Assembly (NCBI GenBank): GCA_025517465.1
Contig: JAOPKE010000004.1
Span: forward strand, 324,165-388,164
Reading direction: 5' to 3'
DNA: 64,000 nt
From: Halobacteria archaeon HArc-gm2
GTDB taxonomy: Archaea > Halobacteriota > Halobacteria > Halobacteriales > Haloarculaceae
Shown here: positions 8,553 through 15,786 of the stretch, one piece after another
Position numbering within the stretch: the stretch's first letter is position 1
Layout of the letters: every line of letters begins with the position of its first letter
Notes under the pieces: model-generated
Database searches by the model: none
The model's input: only the letters and a program-made list of their open reading frames with translations
What the model was told of the DNA's origin: nothing
Program-made: the position numbers and the translations under genes

Positions 8553-9245
8553 CTACTCGACTGGCGTCCCGTCCGGCCGTTTCGCGCCTTCCGAATCGTG
8601 GACGACGACCCCCTGGTCGGGGTTCGCCGGCTCGTAGTTCTCCCTGACGTCGATGGCCGACGCCAGTTCTCGTACCGCCCGCTCCCTGAGTGTGGCCGCC
8701 AGTTCCTCGGCGTCCGATCGGGAGATATCCCGGCCGAGGCCCTCACATTCGTGTGCCCGAACCATTCCGGCTTCGTCGACGGCCTCGCCCATCGGCTGAC
8801 TGGTCCCGCCGAGCGCGACGCTGAAGGGGTACGTCTGGCAGATGAGCGGGCGGTCCCCGTGGACGGAGCAGGTGCCGACGCCGTCCTCGTCTTCCCGGTA
8901 GAACGTACAGTCCCCGCAGTCGTCCGTCTGGAGCGCCCACTCGAAGGTCTCGCCCTCGGGACCATCCTCGCCCTCGCGGACGCCGAAGGGCATCGGTCGG
9001 GCGACGTCGCGCCAGTCGTATTCCTTCTCTCCGGCCGCCTGGAGTCGGCGAACCTCTTCGGGCTGGACCGTCGCCGTGTGCGGCTCGGTCTCGCCTTCGT
9101 CGTTCGCCTCGGTGCCCTCGACCTCGTTCGCCTTGCAGCAGGCGCCACAGCGCGTGCACTCGAAGCCGATGCGCTCGATGGCGTCGGCCAGGTCGGCCAC
9201 GTCGAGGGCTCGCGCGCGCTCGAGTTCGGCTTCGAGTGATTCCAC
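8553..9245 (-). CDS. YkgJ-type cysteine-cluster protein
   Basis: The 230-residue protein carries the zinc/iron-chelating cysteine cluster of the YkgJ (CxxCxxCC) family. FECTRCGACCK lies near residue 29, followed by DDCGDCTFY and GTCSVHGDRPLICQTYPF. The real start is taken as GTG at 9245 (VESLEAELERARAL), because the frame upstream lacks homology and would run into the next gene. Family members bind a metal cluster; their exact function is unsettled. It is probably co-transcribed with the upstream MBL-fold gene. Confidence 0.88.
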   Translation of the reverse strand: MESLEAELERARALDVADLADAIERIGFECTRCGACCKANEVEGTEANDEGETEPHTATVQPEEVRRLQAAGEKEYDWRDVARPMPFGVREGEDGPEGETFEWALQTDDCGDCTFYREDEDGVGTCSVHGDRPLICQTYPFSVALGGTSQPMGEAVDEAGMVRAHECEGLGRDISRSDAEELAATLRERAVRELASAIDVRENYEPANPDQGVVVHDSEGAKRPDGTPVE

Positions 9246-9319
9246 GTGAGGGAGTACGTGCCAGCGGTGAAAAGGGGTGCGGAAAGTGAGAGTCGTCTCC
9301 CGCGTAACTTTTCTGGAGA

Positions 9320-10096
9320 CTACGCGGGCTTCGCTCGACGGCCGTCCCACTCGACCCGCCCCTCTGCGGCGAGCTTTTCCAGGTGCGCTCGTACCGTCAC
9401 ACCGGCGAGGTCGCGGACGCCAGCGAGGTCCTTCTCGTAGGCGGCGTCGAGGATGGCGTCCACGAAGGTCGCGCCGGATTCGACTGCGGCGAGCACACGT
9501 CGCTCGCGGTCCAGCCGGTGCTCGATCAGTCGCGCGCACGTTTCGCGCGGGTCGGTCACGACCGCGCCGTGGCCAGGAAGTAGTCTGGCGGGTGCGCGAG
9601 CGTAGACTCGACGAAGAGAGCTCAGGTACGCGCGGACGTCACCCTCTGGCGCGCCCACGACGACGCTGCCCTCGGCGACCGCGAGGTCGCCGACGAGGAG
9701 GTCCCCATCGACGGCGAAGGCGACGTGTTCGGGAGCGTGTCCCGGCATCTCGACGACGTCGACGCTGCCACCGCTCACGGGGATCGTCGTCCCGTCGCGA
9801 AAGGTCCTGTCCGGCGCGATACCGGTCGCCGATTCGAATCCGTCTTCACGGCCCGCCCGTGCCCAGACGGTCGCGTCGAACTCGCTGGCGTACGACGCGA
9901 CGGCGCCGACGTGGTCCGGGTGGTGGTGGGTGACGGCGACGTGTGCGACCGGCCTGTCCGCGAGAGCCTCGTCCAGTGCGGGCGTTCGGCACGCCGGGTC
10001 GACGAGAAGCGCGTCGGAGCGACCGACCACGTACGCGTTCGTCTGGCCGCCGGGGGCGCGGGTTTCGACGTCGACCGGGATTCGCGTGCGTTCCAT
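9320..10096 (-). CDS. Metallo-beta-lactamase-fold hydrolase, LACTB2-like
   Basis: This 258-residue protein has the dinuclear zinc motif THHHPDH (H57, H59, D61, H62), later MPGHAPEH, LLVGDLAV and the C-terminal LLPGHG histidine. Residues after about 195 form a small helical domain (CARLIEHRLDRERRVLAAVE, then LAGVTVRAHLEKLAAEGRVE) of the kind found in LACTB2/RNase-like MBL proteins. Substrates of the archaeal members are not settled; thioesterase, glyoxalase-II-like or nuclease activity are all possible. A 74-base gap separates it from the cysteine-cluster gene downstream. Confidence 0.9.
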   Translation of the reverse strand: MERTRIPVDVETRAPGGQTNAYVVGRSDALLVDPACRTPALDEALADRPVAHVAVTHHHPDHVGAVASYASEFDATVWARAGREDGFESATGIAPDRTFRDGTTIPVSGGSVDVVEMPGHAPEHVAFAVDGDLLVGDLAVAEGSVVVGAPEGDVRAYLSSLRRVYARAPARLLPGHGAVVTDPRETCARLIEHRLDRERRVLAAVESGATFVDAILDAAYEKDLAGVRDLAGVTVRAHLEKLAAEGRVEWDGRRAKPA

Positions 10097-10112
10097 CCAG
10101 TCGCCCGGCAGT

Positions 10113-10382
10113 TCACACCGACAGGAAGTAAACCTGTTTCCGGGCGTCGGAGAAGCTGTAGCGGGAGTCGACCAGGTCGCACTCCTCGAGTCGGTTCAGG
10201 GCGTATCGGACGGTCCGGTCGGGGAGCAGCGACTCCTCGACGAGCTGGCCCTGGGAGAGGGGTTCACCGGACTGGAGGACTTTTGCCACGAGTTTGGCGC
10301 TCGGCGGTAGTTCACGCAGGGTTTCACGGAACGCTTGCTCGGTGAACGGATCAGTCGTGGGTTCCTCGGTGGTCGTGCTCAT
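10113..10382 (-). CDS. Small MarR-like winged-helix regulator
   Basis: The 89-residue product is essentially one winged HTH. ELPPSAKLVAKVLQSGEPLS is followed by the recognition helix LLPDRTVRYALNRLEECDLV and a wing ending DARKQVYFLSV. It lies upstream of the MBL-fold gene with a 16-base gap, so the two may be co-transcribed. The divergent promoter region to the plus strand contains several AT-rich boxes. Confidence 0.87.
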   Translation of the reverse strand: MSTTTEEPTTDPFTEQAFRETLRELPPSAKLVAKVLQSGEPLSQGQLVEESLLPDRTVRYALNRLEECDLVDSRYSFSDARKQVYFLSV

Positions 10383-10544
10383 ACGAAAGCCTGCATCGAC
10401 GTCACTGGTAAAACTTCGCTATATGGAGGTCAATACAATGGAAAGTATACAGTGCATATAATGACCCCTTATATTCCCGGATTCGGGTGATCGATCTGGC
10501 GGTTTCGGCGAACGCTGAAAGGGCTGGCGTGACTCTCTGGGCGT
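10383..10544. promoter_or_regulatory. Divergent promoter region with clustered AT boxes
   Basis: The minus-strand gene has an AGTTTTACC element about 30 bases before its start. Between 10420 and 10475 there are three AT-rich words (CTATATGG, AAGTATACAG, GCATATAATG) in a region otherwise above 60 percent GC. They may be TATA elements or operator half-sites for the adjacent regulator. Confidence 0.4.
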
Positions 10545-10946
10545 ATGGCAGCGATACCCGAGGCGTTCCACGACCTGTTCGAGAAGCGGACGTTCGCCCA
10601 CGTCGCGACGCTGATGGGCGACGACACCCCCCAGGTGACGCCGGTGTGGGTCGATTACGACAGCGACCGCGACCGCCTGTTGCTCAACACCGTCCGCGGG
10701 CGGTTGAAAGAGCGGAACCTCCAGCGGAACCCGAAGGTCGGTGTGAGCATGACGGACCCCGAGGACCCCTACCGGTTCCTCTCGGTCCGGGGCGAGGTCG
10801 ACGCGATGGTCGAAGACGGCGCCGTCGACCACATCGACGAACTTGCCCGGCGGTACATGGACGTCGACGAGTACCCGAACAAGGGGACCGAGGAGGGTGC
10901 CCGCGTCATCGTCGAGATACGGCCCGACCGCGTGGCGACGTCGTAG
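10545..10946 (+). CDS. PPOX-class split-barrel oxidoreductase, probably F420-dependent
   Basis: The 133-residue protein is a single split beta-barrel of the pyridoxamine-5'-phosphate-oxidase-like superfamily. It starts IPEAFHDLFEKRTFAHVATL and contains TPVWVDYDSDRDRLLLNTVRGRLKERNLQRNPKV, here paraphrased as the canonical loop and K/R cluster that binds a flavin or F420 phosphate. FLSVRGEVDAM follows. The form without FMN-specific residues is usually called a PPOX-class F420-dependent enzyme in haloarchaea. The substrate is unknown. Confidence 0.9.
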   Translation: MAAIPEAFHDLFEKRTFAHVATLMGDDTPQVTPVWVDYDSDRDRLLLNTVRGRLKERNLQRNPKVGVSMTDPEDPYRFLSVRGEVDAMVEDGAVDHIDELARRYMDVDEYPNKGTEEGARVIVEIRPDRVATS

Positions 10947-11037
10947 GGACTCGTCGCCGGTTCGCGCCCGGGAACCGCCCGTCCCGGTTGCGTCGAAGCA
11001 GTATCGTTTTATTCCCCGGGTGGGGAAACCTGCTAAC

Positions 11038-11742
11038 GTGAAGGGCCAGGAGTGGTATCAGGCTGACGACGTCGCCGAGGAGTACGATTCGAAGCGCTTC
11101 TCGCGCGGCGGGCGCCTCATCGACAGTCGCGAAAAGGAAGCGGTGCTGGACGCGATCAGCCCCGTCGAGGGGAAGTCCGTCCTCGAAGTCGCCTGCGGGA
11201 CCGGCAGGTTCACCGTGATGCTCGCCGAACGCGGCGCCGACATCGTCGGCCTCGACATCTCCGGGCCGATGCTCCAGCAGGGTCGAACCAAGGCCCAGGC
11301 GGCCGGCGTCGACGACCACGTGGAGTTCATGCGTGGCGACGCCGCGCGCTTGCCGTTCCCCGACGACCACTTCGACGTCGTCATGGCCATGCGGTTTTTC
11401 CACCTCGCGGACACCCCCGCATCCTTCCTCGCCGAACTCCGGCGCGTCTCGAAGGAGCAGGTGGTGTTCGACACGTTCAACCGGTTCTCGACGCGGTCGC
11501 TGTACAACTGGGCGCTGCCGATGGGGTCGCGGCTGTACTCCCGCTGGGAGATCGACCGCCTCCTCGACGGAGCGAACCTGGAACTGGCCAGCGACGAACA
11601 CGACTTCGTCCTGCCCTACGGCTTCTACCGGAAGATCCCGAACAGTCTCGCCGCCGCGTTCCGCTCGCTCGACACCGCCGTCGGAAAGTCGCCCGTCGGC
11701 GACTCGCTGGCCTCCGTGTCGTACTGGGACGCCCGGGTCTGA
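11038..11742 (+). CDS. SAM-dependent class I methyltransferase
   Basis: The 234-residue protein has motif I VLEVACGTGRFTVMLAERG, motif II VGLDISGPML, a GDAARLPFPDDHFDVV motif of the Methyltransf_11 type, and a C-terminal extension without known features. The start is GTG 11038, since a TATA-like CGTTTTATT (11006-11014) lies 27 bases upstream and homology begins at GQEWYQADDVAEEYD. The open frame extends upstream into the previous gene. The substrate cannot be told; small-molecule or quinone-type methylation are possible. Confidence 0.9.
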   Translation: MKGQEWYQADDVAEEYDSKRFSRGGRLIDSREKEAVLDAISPVEGKSVLEVACGTGRFTVMLAERGADIVGLDISGPMLQQGRTKAQAAGVDDHVEFMRGDAARLPFPDDHFDVVMAMRFFHLADTPASFLAELRRVSKEQVVFDTFNRFSTRSLYNWALPMGSRLYSRWEIDRLLDGANLELASDEHDFVLPYGFYRKIPNSLAAAFRSLDTAVGKSPVGDSLASVSYWDARV

Positions 11743-11853
11743 CCGGCCGCGCGCGCCCGCTCCCCCGCGAATCGCTGTCAGACACCGGTACGGACCCCCA
11801 CGGCGGGCGAGAGTGCGCGAACTTTATACGGCTCCGCGGAGCTATTTGCATCT

Positions 11854-12750
11854 ATGCAACTCTCGGTTGTCGTCCCGACGCTCAACGGCCGGGAGGAGCT
11901 GCGGGGCTGTCTCGACGCGCTCGCCGAGCGCGTCCCGGACGCCGAGGTCGTCGTGGTCAACGGCCCCTCTGCGGACGGCACGACGGGTATGGTCCGTGAC
12001 CGGGCGGACGTCGACGTGCTCGTCGAGATCGCAGACCGCACTATCAACGCCGCCCGTAACGCGGGCATCAATCGCGCTACCGGAGACGCCGTCGCACTGC
12101 TGGACCGGACGTTCTCCGTCGAAGACGGCTGGTTCGACGCCGTCCTCGAGGGCCTGACGGAGGCGCCAGTCGTCACCGGCCCCACTCACCAGGAACTCAC
12201 CGCCGGGATGACGACCGAGTCCGAGGAGACGACGACCATCGCCGGACGCGACGTGACGTACTTCAACCCGGGGAACGTCACGTTCACGACCGAGATTCTC
12301 GACGAGTTCGACGGCTTCGACGAGTACCTCGATATCGGCGGGGCCCGCGACCTGGCCCACCGGATCGCCGGGGCCGACTACGACGTCGCCTGGCAGTCGT
12401 CGATGTGCGTCCGTCGCGAGTTCGAGGCCGACGGCGGGATGCGCCGGACGGACTGGACCGCCAAGTACCAGTCGCTGGCCTACCGCCTCGTCAAGAACTA
12501 CGGGTTCCGACCGACCGTCGCCCACCGGGTCGGCGCCCACGCCGCTCGCGACGCCTACGACGGGCTCCGGGACGTGCTTCGGGGCGACGCCGGCGCCTCG
12601 AACTGGCTGGGCACTGGTCGCGAGGTCGCTGGCGGCGTGTCGACCGGTGCCAAGGACGGCGTCGTCGCCCGGTTCCGGGACCACCCGCCGCGCCAGAACC
12701 CCAACGGACGCTCGATGCGCGTGGACCGGGCGGTCGAAGTGTACGAGTAA
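11854..12750 (+). CDS. Family 2 glycosyltransferase
   Basis: This 298-residue GT-A fold protein begins MQLSVVVPTLNGREELRGCL and contains VVVVNGPSADGT, the acceptor-side loop INAARNAGINRATGDAVALLD and later FDEYLDIGGARDLAHRI. The usual DxD metal site appears only as LLDRTF. The C-terminal 90 residues (YGFRPTVAHRVGAHAARDA to the end) are basic-to-acidic and without a membrane anchor. A TTTATA box (11823-11828) lies 27 bases before the ATG. It could build a surface glycan; no partner genes for that pathway are adjacent. Confidence 0.88.
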   Translation: MQLSVVVPTLNGREELRGCLDALAERVPDAEVVVVNGPSADGTTGMVRDRADVDVLVEIADRTINAARNAGINRATGDAVALLDRTFSVEDGWFDAVLEGLTEAPVVTGPTHQELTAGMTTESEETTTIAGRDVTYFNPGNVTFTTEILDEFDGFDEYLDIGGARDLAHRIAGADYDVAWQSSMCVRREFEADGGMRRTDWTAKYQSLAYRLVKNYGFRPTVAHRVGAHAARDAYDGLRDVLRGDAGASNWLGTGREVAGGVSTGAKDGVVARFRDHPPRQNPNGRSMRVDRAVEVYE

Positions 12751-12781
12751 CGTTCGGAGCCGACCGCTCGCTCCCAGAATT

Positions 12782-13591
12782 CTACGGCGCGAGTTCTTCG
12801 ACGACGCGGACGGGATTCTTCGAGAACACCTTCTTCATCGCGTCCTCCGGGACGTCGAGGGTGAGAATCTCCATGACGGCGACGTTGGGATGGGCGCTCG
12901 GTGCGCCGCTGCCGAACAGCACTCTGTCCGGGTGTTCGATGATAGCGCGTTCGAGCGCGTCCCGGTATCGAACGACGCTCGTGTCCAGGTAGCACTGTTC
13001 GTAGGCGTCCAGCAGGTCGATGGACTCGTGCATCAGGTCGCGCTGGAGGGGATGCGCACCGAAGTGCCCGAGGATGACGGGCAGGTCGTATTGCAGGAGG
13101 TGCCGTTCGACGGCCTCGGGCGGGAATTCCAGGCCGCCGTGGACGAGTAGCGGTTTGCCGACGGACTCCAGTTCGGCCATGACCGCCTCGTCCGGGAGCC
13201 CGTCACGCGAGGGGTGGAGTTCGAAGCCGGCGAAGCGGTCGTCGTAGGCGTACTTCTCGACGTCATCGGGGGAGGTGTGGTCCTCCCCGCGCCGGGCCGC
13301 GAGGTTCTTCAGCCGTGACCCGGCGTCGGTGCCGGCCTCGCGCGACCCGTTGATACGGGCGAACGCGACCATCGGGCGACCGACGCTCATCCGGGCCACG
13401 CCGTTGTTGGCCTTGAGATAGCTCCCCTCCCGGTCGCCCGGGTAGACCACCGCGCGGACGACGCCCGCCTGGTGCATCTCCCGCTCCAGTCGCTCCGGGT
13501 CGCCGATGCCGTCGCGGGGACGGAGGGACTCGTCGGGTTCCAGGCGCGCGTGGACGTCGACCACGCGAAATCCGTGCTCCAGCTCCAGCAT
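12782..13591 (-). CDS. Amidohydrolase-fold protein with altered metal ligands
   Basis: The 269-residue protein follows the amidohydrolase_2 TIM-barrel plan: VVDVHARLEP at the first strand, PLLVHGGLEFP, VILGHFGAHP, CYLDTSVV and VLFGSGAPSAHP at the last. Two positions that usually bind zinc are changed. The HxH of strand 1 reads H-A-R, and the conserved Asp of the final GSD motif is Gly. It may thus bind metal differently, or be a non-catalytic or decarboxylase-like member. ATG 13591 gives a full-length domain. Confidence 0.82.
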   Translation of the reverse strand: MLELEHGFRVVDVHARLEPDESLRPRDGIGDPERLEREMHQAGVVRAVVYPGDREGSYLKANNGVARMSVGRPMVAFARINGSREAGTDAGSRLKNLAARRGEDHTSPDDVEKYAYDDRFAGFELHPSRDGLPDEAVMAELESVGKPLLVHGGLEFPPEAVERHLLQYDLPVILGHFGAHPLQRDLMHESIDLLDAYEQCYLDTSVVRYRDALERAIIEHPDRVLFGSGAPSAHPNVAVMEILTLDVPEDAMKKVFSKNPVRVVEELAP

Positions 13592-13697
13592 GGTCCGAGT
13601 GATGCGGTATCGCTGTATTAAACCATCGGCAGCGTCGCCGGTGAGCGCCGGTTCTCGTCCGGGTGTCGCACGCCGTCTCGCCCGCCCGATAGGAAAG

Positions 13698-13734
13698 TTT
13701 TATATAGAACCGCTAACGATGTTTTGAGTGAGGT
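13698..13734 (+). promoter_or_regulatory. Thermosome promoter and Shine-Dalgarno
   Basis: TTTTATATA (13698-13706) is the strongest TATA box of the window. It predicts a start near 13725-13730. GAGGT at 13730-13734 lies eight bases before the ATG, so this transcript would have a short leader with ribosome-binding site. Confidence 0.65.
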
Positions 13735-13742
13735 ATACAGCT

Positions 13743-15326
13743 ATGTCACAGTCCGGTCAGCGACGCATGGGTGGCCAGCCCCTCTTCATCCTCGACGAGG
13801 ACACCCAGCGGACGCACGGGAAGGACGCACAGAGTTCGAACATCGCCGCCGGAAAGGCCGTCAGTGAGTCCGTTCGGACGACACTGGGCCCCCGTGGCAT
13901 GGACAAGATGCTCGTCTCCGACTCGGGCGACGTCGTCATCACGAACGACGGCGCGACCATCCTCGAGGAGATGGACATCGAGCACCCCGCCGCCCAGATG
14001 ATCGTCGAAGTCGCCCAGACCCAGGAAGACGAGGTCGGCGACGGCACGACGACGGCGTCCGTACTCACCGGACAGCTCCTCGCGAAGGCCGAGGACCTGC
14101 TCGACGACGACGTCCACGCGACGACCATCGTCGAGGGGTACTCCCAGGCCGCCGAACTCGCCCAGGAGGCCATCGACGAGGAAGTGCTCGACGACGAACT
14201 CGACGACGAGATCCTCGAGAAGGTCGCCGAGTCCTCCATGACCGGCAAGGGAACCGGCGACGTCGCGGCCCACGCACTGGCCGAGACGGTCGTCGAGGCC
14301 GTCCGACACGCCGACAGCGACGACGGCATCGTCCGCGACAACATCGTCGTCCGGACCCAGACAGGCTCCTCTTCCTCCGCGACGGACCTCATCGAGGGCG
14401 TCGTCATCGAGGAAGAGCCCGTCCACGAGAACATGCCCCGCTCGGTCCAGGACGCCGCTATCGGCGTCGTCGACGCCGACCTGGAGGTACGCGAGAGCAA
14501 CATCGACGCCGAGTACAACGTCTCCAGCGTCGACCAGCTCAACGCCGCCATCGAGGCCGAGGAGTCCGAGCTCCAGGGCTACGCCGAGGATCTCGTCGAC
14601 ACCGGCGTCGACGTCGTCTTCGTCACCGGTGACGTCGACGACCGCGTCGCCGCCCACCTCGCCAAGGCCGGCGTCGTCGCCTTCGACAGCGTGGGCGACG
14701 ACGACGTGCAGGCCATCGTCAACGCCACCGACGCCAACCGCGTCGGCAGCGTCGATACGCTCGAAGACGAGGACATCGGCGCCGCCGACGACGTCAGCGT
14801 CGAGAAGTACGGCGACGACGACCTGACGTTCGTCACCGGCGGCGCCACCGCCGAGTCCGTCACCGTCTTCGCCCGCGGCGGCACCGAACACGTCACCGAC
14901 GAGCTCGAGCGCGCGCTCAACGACGCGCTCGACGTCGTGACGGCCGCCCTCGACAAGGGCGGCGTCGTCCCCGGCGCCGGCGCCACGGAGATCGCCGTCG
15001 CCGACTACGTCCGCAGCGAGACCGCCGGCATCGAGGGCCGCAAGCAACTCGCCGTCGAGGCCTTCGCCGACGCCCTCGACGTGCTCCCGCGCACGCTGGC
15101 CGAGAACACCGGGATGGACCCCATCGACGCGCTCGTCGACCTGCGCAGCCTGCACGAGCAGGAGGGTCGCGCCGGCATCATCAGCGAGGGCCAGACCGGC
15201 GTCATCGACGACCCCGTCGACTACGGCGTCCTCGACCCCGCCGCCGTCAAGCGCGAGGCGGTCGAGAGCGCCACCGAGGCCGCGACGATGATCGCTCGCA
15301 TCGACGACGTCATCTCCGCGAGCTGA
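13743..15326 (+). CDS. Thermosome (group II chaperonin) subunit, divergent
   Basis: The 527-residue protein is an ATP-dependent folding chaperonin subunit. The N terminus ([20 protein letters not shown]), [19 protein letters not shown] and the ATP-site GDGTT (99-103) are canonical, as is the late [18 protein letters not shown]. The apical domain (about 200-375) is unusually acidic and diverged. The C terminus stops at IDDVISAS without the Gly-Met-rich tail found in many haloarchaeal subunits, so this is likely a second- or third-type subunit (CCT3-like) in a hetero-oligomer. ATG 13743 is used because GAGGT lies eight bases upstream. Confidence 0.95.
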   Translation: MSQSGQRRMGGQPLFILDEDTQRTHGKDAQSSNIAAGKAVSESVRTTLGPRGMDKMLVSDSGDVVITNDGATILEEMDIEHPAAQMIVEVAQTQEDEVGDGTTTASVLTGQLLAKAEDLLDDDVHATTIVEGYSQAAELAQEAIDEEVLDDELDDEILEKVAESSMTGKGTGDVAAHALAETVVEAVRHADSDDGIVRDNIVVRTQTGSSSSATDLIEGVVIEEEPVHENMPRSVQDAAIGVVDADLEVRESNIDAEYNVSSVDQLNAAIEAEESELQGYAEDLVDTGVDVVFVTGDVDDRVAAHLAKAGVVAFDSVGDDDVQAIVNATDANRVGSVDTLEDEDIGAADDVSVEKYGDDDLTFVTGGATAESVTVFARGGTEHVTDELERALNDALDVVTAALDKGGVVPGAGATEIAVADYVRSETAGIEGRKQLAVEAFADALDVLPRTLAENTGMDPIDALVDLRSLHEQEGRAGIISEGQTGVIDDPVDYGVLDPAAVKREAVESATEAATMIARIDDVISAS

Positions 15327-15451
15327 TCGGTCAAGCGTTTCATCGCGAGACTGCGGCTCGCGGAGATACCGACGCGAGCTGATCGGTCGAGCGTTTTAGC
15401 GCGAGACTGCGGCTCGCGGAGATTCCGACGCGAGCTGATCGGCCGAGCGTT
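15317..15451 (+). repeat. 56-base tandem repeat (2.4 copies) starting inside the thermosome stop
   Basis: Units begin at 15317, 15373 and 15429, each with CGCGAGCTGATCGG; the third is cut off after about 23 bases. Unit 1 overlaps the last codons and the TGA of the thermosome gene, so each repeat copies the gene end. Every full unit contains a CGCGAG/CTCGCG inverted repeat and a T-rich GCGTTT, which could work as repeated transcription terminators. Confidence 0.9.
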
Positions 15452-15786
15452 TTCATTCTTTCACGACGCGTAGCGCCCGCTATCGTCGAGTACTCACAGG
15501 AAAGGGGACAGACGCGCGCGGCGGGATGCCCACGGTAACTGTGGCCGCCGCGCGGGTGTTCGGAAACGGTGCGCTGTCTCGCAAGCGTCGCCCGGCGTGT
15601 ACCGGCTTCCGCGGCACACATCAGTTTAGGCGTGCCTAAAGCACAAAAATCCATCGGTGATTTCCACCTGGTGGGCCCAACACTCAAGCCGGTCGTAGTC
15701 GAAACTGTTGACGAGCCAATACTACTGGAGCCGTTCGCCGACCCGGCAGCAGTCCCTGGATTTCCCTGCTGTCTCTCGCCACTCCA
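15452..15786 (+). promoter_or_regulatory. Upstream region with DtxR-like palindrome
   Basis: No gene is visible. At 15625-15640 lies TTTAGGCGTGCCTAAA, symmetrical except for the two central bases, with TTAGGC/GCCTAA half-sites like those of DtxR/IdeR/SirR iron- or manganese-responsive repressors. It is about 147 bases before the next gene. An AT-rich CACAAAAATCC follows it directly. Control of the downstream gene by metal is inference. Confidence 0.5.

Noticed and set aside
13746-15155. 469-codon frame antisense to the thermosome gene
   Set aside because: It is Val/Gly/Asp/Leu-rich shadow sequence of a high-GC gene on the other strand, without family motifs.
15340-15687. 115-codon minus-strand frame after the thermosome gene
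   Set aside because: It lies across the 56-base tandem repeats and the DtxR-like palindrome and has no haloarchaeal protein character.
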